NCBI GenBank assembly: GCA_009809945.1
Contig: WTPW01000416.1
Span: forward strand, 101,704 to 165,703
Origin: Gigaspora margarita
Taxonomy: Eukaryota; Glomeromycota; Glomeromycetes; Diversisporales; Gigasporaceae
DNA: 64,000 nucleotides
Direction of reading: 5' to 3'
This document shows, piece after piece, positions 58,925-64,000 of the stretch. Under the pieces are notes generated by a model. That model was not told where the DNA came from. It made no database searches and saw only the letters and a program-made list of their open reading frames with translations. The translations under genes and the position numbers were made by a program. Every line of letters starts with the position of its first letter. Position 1 is the first letter of the stretch.

Positions 58925-59545
58925 AGGACCCCGAAATAGTGTTCCGCAAAAAAGGATCCGAATGGATCTGAATGGATCTGGTATTTTTAATGGGTATGAA
59001 AGTAGCATTTCACAAAGGGTACCAGAACTGAAACTGTACATATAATTAATATGACAAATACACTACTAGCATTAGGCTCCGCTTGTCTCTCATGTGCATC
59101 TGTAGCCAGTAGCAGTCCTTCAAACTCACCGCATAACCCGGATCCGGATCTGGGCCTGGATCCGGATCTGGTTTGTGTAACAAGTTTGAAGGACTGCCAC
59201 TAGCTACAGACACATGTGAGAGACAAGCGGAGCCTAATGCTAGTAGTGTATTTGTCATATTAATTATATGTACAGTTTCAGTTCTGGTACCCTTTGTGAA
59301 ATGCTACTTTCATACCCATTAAAAATATCGGATCCATTCGGATCCATTCGGATCCTTTTTTGCGGAACACTACCCTGAAATATACATAGATAGGTCAAGT
59401 TAATTATAGGGTTACTAAAAAAGGAAAATCTGCAGAAAAACTTCAAAAAAAGCAAAAAATTACTATAAATAGAAAAGTTCTGCATAAAAAACCTCAAAAA
59501 TAAGCAAACTCATACCTGACCGATCTATGTATATTTTGGGGTCCT
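58925..59545. mobile_element. AGGACCCC-ended hAT-like MITE, copy C, carrying a fold-back
   Basis: Ends AGGACCCCGAAAT and, inverted, AGGACCCCAAAATATACATA, with the exact 8-bp duplication ATATAAGC (58917-58924, 59546-59553). It is inverted relative to copy B and split by the element at 58937-59372. Confidence 0.9.
58937..59372. mobile_element. TAGTGTTCCG-ended fold-back with GGATCCGGATCT core
   Basis: 436 bp, almost entirely one hairpin with arms of about 200 bases. Both ends read TAGTGTTCCGCAAAAAAGGA inward. The centre is GGATCCGGATCTGGGCCTGG. 8-bp duplication CCCCGAAA / CCCTGAAA (58929-58936, 59373-59380). The arms carry CACTACTAGCATTAGGCTCC and TAGTGTATTTGTC. The minus-strand frame over it (59046-59258) is repeat-encoded. 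Confidence 0.9.
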
Positions 59546-59585
59546 ATATAAGCACTAATGTGCATCTTAATTTTTTTCACAAAAA

Positions 59586-60180
59586 ATGGGCATGAAGAAA
59601 GATTTAACAAAAAGTCGGCAAGGAGCTATAATTTATGAACACCAAAGAGGTAATTTACTTTGTACAATTGCAGCTTTGGTTGGTTGTAGTAAAAGTTCCG
59701 TGGTGAATGTCATAAAGCAGTACTGTGAGTTGGGTACAAAAACTCAAAAAAAAAGGACTGGTCAACCAAAAACTAATAGCTTTGGATCTTGAAAACCTTA
59801 AAGGCTTAGTCACAAATGGCAACTACTATCTCAGCCTTACACAAATAATTAACCTATACAATTGTCAAGCAAAAAACAATTTCTAAAAGTACCATGAGCT
59901 GTGGTTTGCACAGTTTGGGCTCGTCCTCGTGTGTTGCCCCCAAAGCCTCTTATCATGACTAAGAATATGGAAAAAGGTATAAATAGGCACTTGAATATCA
60001 GGAGTGGTGTGTTGTGGTCGGATAAGACCTATATATGTCATTTTTGGGTTTCTCTGACAGTAACAAAATAAAAAATGAACATTAGTAATATTATAGAGCC
60101 GAATGCTCTTGTAAAAAATCATGGTATGAAACACTACTAGAACTTTGCTACAGATTGTCACTAGCATTCCCAATCAGGTT
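59586..60180 (+). pseudogene. Tc1/mariner transposase remnant
   Basis: The open N-terminal piece (59586-59792) contains the Tc1-type helix-turn-helix LTKSRQGAIIYEHQRGNLLC then TIAALVGCSKSSVVNVIKQY, which would bind the terminal repeats. It runs into a stop after GTKTQKKRTGQPKT. The following 390 bases show, in shifted frames, further Tc1-like pieces such as KASYHD and KRYKWALEYQEWCVVVG, parallel to copy 1. No intact DDE domain remains. The ATG is the first in frame and matches the start of Tc1 proteins. Confidence 0.8.
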
Positions 60181-60689
60181 GATACTTGTATAGAAATTGG
60201 GGCAGACCCATTAAATATTATAATATAATTTGTTTTTTTTTATATAAAAATGTAAAAAAAAAAAAAATAGAAAATGCAAAATTTTGGCTTTCATACAAAT
60301 AAAAAAATCAAATTTTTAGAATTTTTTGCATTATTTCTGTGTGATGTAATGAAATCATGTAAAATTTTAGTAAGTTGTACTATGTGATTGGTAGTTACAT
60401 GATATAAATTTCATGCTGTGTTTACTTACCTGATTTTGAGTGACAGCTGTCCAAAAAGTGTTCATAATAATATGTCCCCCACTGTATTAACGTAAATCAG
60501 AGACATTGCAGAATTTGCAGTTTGAATAGTTATGACACACAAAAATGTAAAGATCTTGAAGAATCTTATGTCTCTGAAAAAAAGAGACTAATGATACAGA
60601 AGATATTAGTATAAATAGATGAAAATACAGAGTATGCAGATTAGAAGGCCACAATGCACGAACATGCTTAGTAAATAGTTATTAGTAAG

Positions 60690-61770
60690 TTAGGACATTT
60701 GTGAACATGATTATTTTATTTAAATTTGCTTTAACGAATTGGTTTTTTATGTAAGAGCTAATTTAAATTTATTTAGAGACTTGTGCATTTATAAGATCAT
60801 ATAATATGCTATTCAAGTACTGGGTATAATGACGTATATTATGTTTTCTGAAGGATTATATTAAAAATCTAGGGTTCTGTAAATGTCAGAAATAGTATTA
60901 TTATGTTTGAAATTACTTTACAAAAACTCTAGCTAAATGCAATAGGTTTTAATTAAAAATTTTATGCATGTATATACGTTACATATACAATACCAGATTT
61001 TAGATATCAAATATCTATTTTATTAACAGGCATATGCATATGCATGCATATGTACATATGTGTTGTTTTGATCTTTCACTAATGTTAAAATCTTTCAAGA
61101 GATCTATGCTATTCAGAAATTTTACAGGTGATGTATTTGTGTTTAGTTTTATCAAATTTATTATTTGCTTTAAAAAAAATTTTTTAATAGATCTATGCAT
61201 AGACCAATTTATTCGTGATAACTATGAAATGAAGTATGTACTTATTGCTATAAAAAAATCAAGTGCAAGACCTTCATACATCAATTATAACTGTTACATT
61301 GTTGTAGTTTTCACACGTAACAGTAGATTCTACTATATTAAACAGGTATTGATCAGTTATTTTCTGTATTGTTTTAGCTTGATTGCATAGTGCAAGTATC
61401 TAATTTATAACTCATCTATATAGAACGATACTGGTGGTTATAGTAGTTTTTAAATTGATTACTAATGCTAACAAATTTATAATTTAAAAATCATGTGACA
61501 AATGTAAATTATTATCATGATCCCGATGGAGGAAATTTAACTTGTTATTATCTTTGTTGTTATATATACATATGAGAGAAATTTTCTATATGTACCGTAC
61601 ATATATAAAAAAAGCTGCAAAATTACATATATTTGCTGCATATAAATATGCATATATAGTATATATGTATGTACTATATTTTTATTACTATAATATAATT
61701 ATAATATAGTACCAACTATATAGACATGTGATTGATAATAATAAAAATGTTTAATTGGATCCAAGCTTAT
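60690..61770. other. MULE 3' region without recognised gene
   Basis: AT-rich. One open frame of 118 codons (61034-61390) overlaps a shorter antisense frame; neither resembles a known family, and both are rich in hydrophobic residues as expected by chance. Palindromic ATGCATATGCATGCATATG lies near 61031. Confidence 0.4.
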
Positions 61771-62021
61771 TTAGGCCATTTTCTGGAACTGGTGTTAGGC
61801 ACCAGTGGTGCAATTTAGTAAAACTGAAAAATTATATATAAATTATATGTTATAAATTTTCAAAAATTTAAAATATAGTTTCGAGGAGTTTTGGATTATA
61901 GTTTTAGAGTTTCGGGTTTTGGGAGGTTTCAAATTTTTTTAAAAATCTGAAACTAGTTTTGGATTATACCAAAACTGAAACTAGTTTTAGGAAGGTTTCA
62001 TTTTGTTACCCAACTCTAGTA

Positions 62022-63843
62022 AGGACCCCTAAATACTAATATTATATATATATATAACCTTTGTCTTTAAACTTTATATAAGTGTACACTTAAATTTTAT
62101 TATAAAGTGTACACAAACATTAAAGCAACAGTTTAAGTGTACGATATATCTTTAAATAATAATTTTAAATTTATAATTAAGTGTACAACATAGTTTTAAT
62201 TAAAAATAATTTGATGTATGACAAAGATATAATAAATGTTTAAAATTAAATTACTTTTAAAAAAGTAAAAGTTAATAAACTATATTTATGTTTTAAAATT
62301 TCTATTAATTGAAATTGGTAATATTCAATTTTATATAATATTGTAATCCACAAAAGTTATATCTTTTGTGAAGCAACAATATTATATTATAGTGCTTAAG
62401 TGACCTTTATTCAAGTAAAAATAGAAACTTATCTTCTAGTAACTATTGAGTTAAATCATATATATTTTCTATACAGTACATACCAATCATTGTAAACTTA
62501 AACAAAAAATATTGATATTGTTCTAGAATCAATTTAGAGACAGGTATATAAAGTTGATACTAAATTATGCACAATAAATAAATATTGTTACTACTATTGA
62601 TTTTACTAGTTTTTATTAAATTTTGTATGTTATATATATTAGATTTATATATTATGTACAACTAACTATTCTTGCACAATAAGTAACTGTATGACATATC
62701 TTTTTTGATATTATTAATTAAGTGTACATCAAGGGTGTGGCGACTTAGGGAAGTTGTTAAGTTGTCACCCCCCAAGCGGCAGGTCTAGGGTTCAAATCCC
62801 ACTGGCGACGCTTTGAAATATAGACCTGTGTTCCGGTAACTGCTTCTCGTCGATCGGTTGGGTACAATACCTGTAGGCCTTGGTACACCATCTTGAATGG
62901 GAGCCTTTGGGCGCACAAATCCAAGGAACCAGAGAAATGGAAACCCGTTTGGCAAGCCCCGAGTAAGGAGGCAGCAAAGATCTTGACAGTGCTACCAAAA
63001 CCAGAATATCGGAAACCGGAGCTGGAGAATCGGACGATAAGACCCTCGAGGAGGGGGTTCACCAACCTGGCCGCCAGAGTCGCACTGGAGGAAAAGGACC
63101 TATGTTTCGGAATTAGGTACCAAGGGAAGAAGGCCATATCGACCCTTCCGGGCTAACTGGTTTGGAAGTTTGTGGATCCGGTATAAGGACCGGTAGGATG
63201 GTGAGGTGAGTGCTGGGGTTGGAGCGAACCTTACAAGGGCAGAAGTAGGTACTGGTAGCAGTGTAGGTAACCCCTGGACTGCAAGTATATAGGTAAAGCT
63301 GTAGCATAAGTTACCGAAGTGTAGGTAATACCTGGGTGGGACAGGGACTGCTCTACCAAGTTTTCCGTTGAGGATAAATTAGTCCTAAGGGTGGTGATTA
63401 GCATCCGGTACGAACTCCAGCCTTAGAAACTGGTGGCTGTACCGGTGATACAAGATGGGTTGGCAGGCAGAACAGAGACCAGAGGGTTTAAATAGGCAAT
63501 GCCGGTATGCGGGTTGCAGGTATGGCAGCTAGTGTAGGACCCTCGGGTGGCTACTTAAATAGGCAACCAAAAGTTGCAGGTGTGGCTAGTTGTACTCTCA
63601 TCAATGTAACAAATGCCGGTATTCCTTAAGTGGATATCAACGGCCCCTAATATCTTGAAGAAAAATTTCCAGTTCCCGAAGACGGACACTTTAAAAAAAA
63701 AAAAAAAAAAAATTAAGTGTACATCAAAGGTTGAGTTAAGTTGTTATTAAAAAAAATAAGATTTGTGTAACTGTATAATAAACATTTTAAAAAATTTAGT
63801 CTAAGTGTACTACAAACGTTTTATGCATATATTCAGGGGTCCT
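62022..63843. mobile_element. AGGACCCCT-ended hAT-like element, carrying a SINE
   Basis: Left AGGACCCCTAAATACTAAT, inverted right AGGACCCCTGAATATATG, exact 8-bp duplication CTCTAGTA (62014-62021, 63844-63851). AAGTGTACA motifs recur in both arms. Without the SINE it is about 830 bp and AT-rich, with no transposase. It is inserted in the right terminal repeat of the element at 50225-63848. Confidence 0.85.
62733..63710 (+). mobile_element. Long GC-rich SINE with tRNA-Ser-like head
   Basis: 978 bp with base composition strikingly unlike its flanks. The head resembles a serine-type tRNA gene: an A-box-like TAGGGAAGTTGTTAAGTTG, a canonical B box GGTTCAAATCC (about 62790), and the tRNA-Ser-like 3' end TGGCGACG. 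These form an internal RNA polymerase III promoter, though the arms no longer pair well. The body is unrelated, contains no sense gene, and ends in an 18-base poly(A). A perfect 17-bp duplication AATTAAGTGTACATCAA (62716-62732, 63711-63727) shows insertion by LINE machinery. Open frames in both strands, including one antisense to the head, are not genes. Confidence 0.9.
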
Positions 63844-63856
63844 CTCTAGTATAACC

Positions 63857-64000
63857 TGTTTGATCTACATGAATTAGCCAATCATATAAGCTCTTTTCTT
63901 TCTATTTACATACCGCATTTAGAAAAATAGGCATCGACAAAAATTTTATTATATAAATCGATCTTTAAATGCTAAATTATATAGTTGAATGTATGCTTTA
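63857..64000. other. AT-rich window end
   Basis: Flanking sequence after the 50225-63848 element. Nothing recognised. Confidence 0.4.

Larger units (their letters stand above)
57292..59557. mobile_element. TAGTGCTT-ended element with ATTTATGAATATTCATAAT core
   Basis: 2266 bp. Left TAGTGCTTGTATTTAAATA, inverted right TAGTGCTTATAT, exact 8-bp duplication ATGTGCAT (57284-57291, 59558-59565). The core is more than 1 kb of the dyad repeat ATTTATGAATATTCATAA (57320-57680, 58205-58435, 58575-58915). Two segments between repeats share TTATTGAACTATTTTCACAA and TTTTGAACCAAGAATAGG (57765-57895, 58440-58570), so an internal duplication is present. The MITE at 58925-59545 sits near its right end. Confidence 0.9.
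56919..60484 (+). mobile_element. Tc1/mariner element, copy 2, inside the MULE gene
   Basis: Ends CAGTGGGGGACATATTATTA, perfect over more than 30 bases at both sides except single changes, flanked by TA (56917-56918, 60485-60486). The subterminal block GGTAAGTAAACACAGC is shared with copy 1. Without the 2266-bp insertion at 57292-59557 it is about 1.29 kb, a normal Tc1 size. It carries a transposase remnant. Confidence 0.9.
53945..60680 (+). pseudogene. MULE transposase (FAR1/MULE type) with SWIM and zinc-knuckle tail, broken
   Basis: Cut-and-paste transposase gene in several exons. An intron at 54175-54250 (GT to AG, phase kept) joins WTELDQ to WLDNHGLEHSFAFTI. Next is the FAR1-type DNA-binding domain (SCGFYVNAYRHK and EQHDHPL, giving a C and HxH set). 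The MULE catalytic domain includes LTDNYNHQLFQM after a frameshift near 54930, LLFTDSDPAIVAAASS with a catalytic aspartate, and HHFCLFHIRKNLEKH. QSTQYVESYNAIIK follows. A SWIM zinc finger reads CTCLILINCGLVCQHFFAVM (about 56190-56250). After the mariner insert, two zinc-knuckle-like motifs end the protein: CRICSLNSYDTQKC (about 60510-60550) and CRLEGHNARTC (about 60640-60680). Three stops and at least two frameshifts are present. A Harbinger-like MITE (55622-55872) and a mariner (56919-60484) interrupt it. Confidence 0.85.
53351..61815 (+). mobile_element. MULE (Mutator-like) transposon, nested
   Basis: Terminal repeats of about 30 bases: left AAATTGCACTACTGGTGTCC, inverted right AAATTGCACCACTGGTGCCT, both continuing into AAYACCAGTT. 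The flanks AGTAGTAGA and AGTAAAACT are similar but not an exact 9-bp duplication. It carries a FAR1-type transposase gene (53945-60680) and a TIR MITE at 53547-53709. Its 3' part (60690-61770) has no recognised gene apart from AT-rich frames. Confidence 0.75.
50225..63848. mobile_element. TAGAGTTGGG-ended element with GAAACC core, vastly expanded by insertions
   Basis: Left end TAGAGTTGGGCACCAAAACC (50225), inverted right end TAGAGTTGGGTAACAAAATG (62018). The 8-bp duplication GTATAACC lies at 50217-50224 and 63849-63856 once the later insertion at 62022-63843 is discounted. Simple repeats of GAAACCT/AGGTTTC flank both ends (50240-50360 and 61875-62005). Between them sit the element at 50568-53004 and the MULE at 53351-61815. 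The original element was probably a few hundred bases long. Confidence 0.75.

Noticed and set aside
61034..61390. 118-codon hydrophobic open frame
   Set aside because: No family resemblance, a competing antisense frame, and AT-rich composition that yields hydrophobic codons by chance.
62733..62815. Functional tRNA-Ser gene
   Set aside because: A and B boxes are present, but the T arm and acceptor pairings are broken and the unit continues into a SINE body with poly(A).
62757..63137. 126-codon minus-strand frame with QWDLNPRPAAWG near its end
   Set aside because: It lies antisense to the SINE. The WDLNPRP motif is the antisense translation of the tRNA B box, a common source of false proteins.

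Overview
The window is AT-rich eukaryotic DNA made almost entirely of nested transposable elements (TEs). Introns inside the TE genes, a chromodomain-bearing Ty3/gypsy element, an RNase H-bearing LINE, hAT, Tc1/mariner and MULE (FAR1-type) transposases, a leucine-rich-repeat pseudogene and one intact secreted trypsin-like protease gene together suggest a TE-inflated fungal genome. The overall style fits an arbuscular mycorrhizal fungus (Glomeromycotina). This is inferred from composition and gene families, not from a database match. The only gene that looks intact is the serine protease at 41571-42392 (minus strand).

Layout. 1-449: end of a spliced hAT transposase gene. 820-4740: short MITEs and simple-repeat blocks. 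4742-6914: a 2.2-kb fold-back element with a 9-bp target duplication. 6971-7562: a MITE holding two further insertions at one identical target. 8.8-21.5 kb: dispersed MITEs, satellite hairpins, simple-repeat-core elements and a second large fold-back (19195-20580). 21.5-23.0 kb: a broken hAT transposase (minus). 23.15-37.9 kb: a LINE split by an 11.6-kb Ty3/gypsy element (23290-34911, minus, 5-bp duplication ACAAC). That element is itself hit by a TA-flanked element in its 3' LTR, a simple-repeat-core element carrying satellite DNA, a TGTGCACAT-core element and a further insertion block. 38.0-41.0 kb: hairpins, an assembly gap, a tandem repeat and a leucine-rich-repeat pseudogene. 41.5-42.4 kb: the protease gene. 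43-50 kb: many hairpin and TIR elements, including a three-palindrome structure. 50225-63848: one element with TAGAGTTGGG ends and an 8-bp duplication. It contains a simple-repeat-core element with a mariner inside it, then a MULE (53351-61815) that carries a mariner, which carries a simple-repeat-core element, which carries a MITE, which carries a fold-back. Its right end is cut by another TIR element holding a GC-rich tRNA-derived SINE.

The most notable signal is a large set of hAT-like non-autonomous elements. They have YARNG-type ends, 8-bp duplications and cores built of simple repeats. Each element has a different core motif, and in several cases the motif reads as an extension of that element's own terminal repeat. 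Several insertions are so clean that removing the element plus one target copy restores the reading frame of the TE gene it hit, which gives a relative order of insertions.
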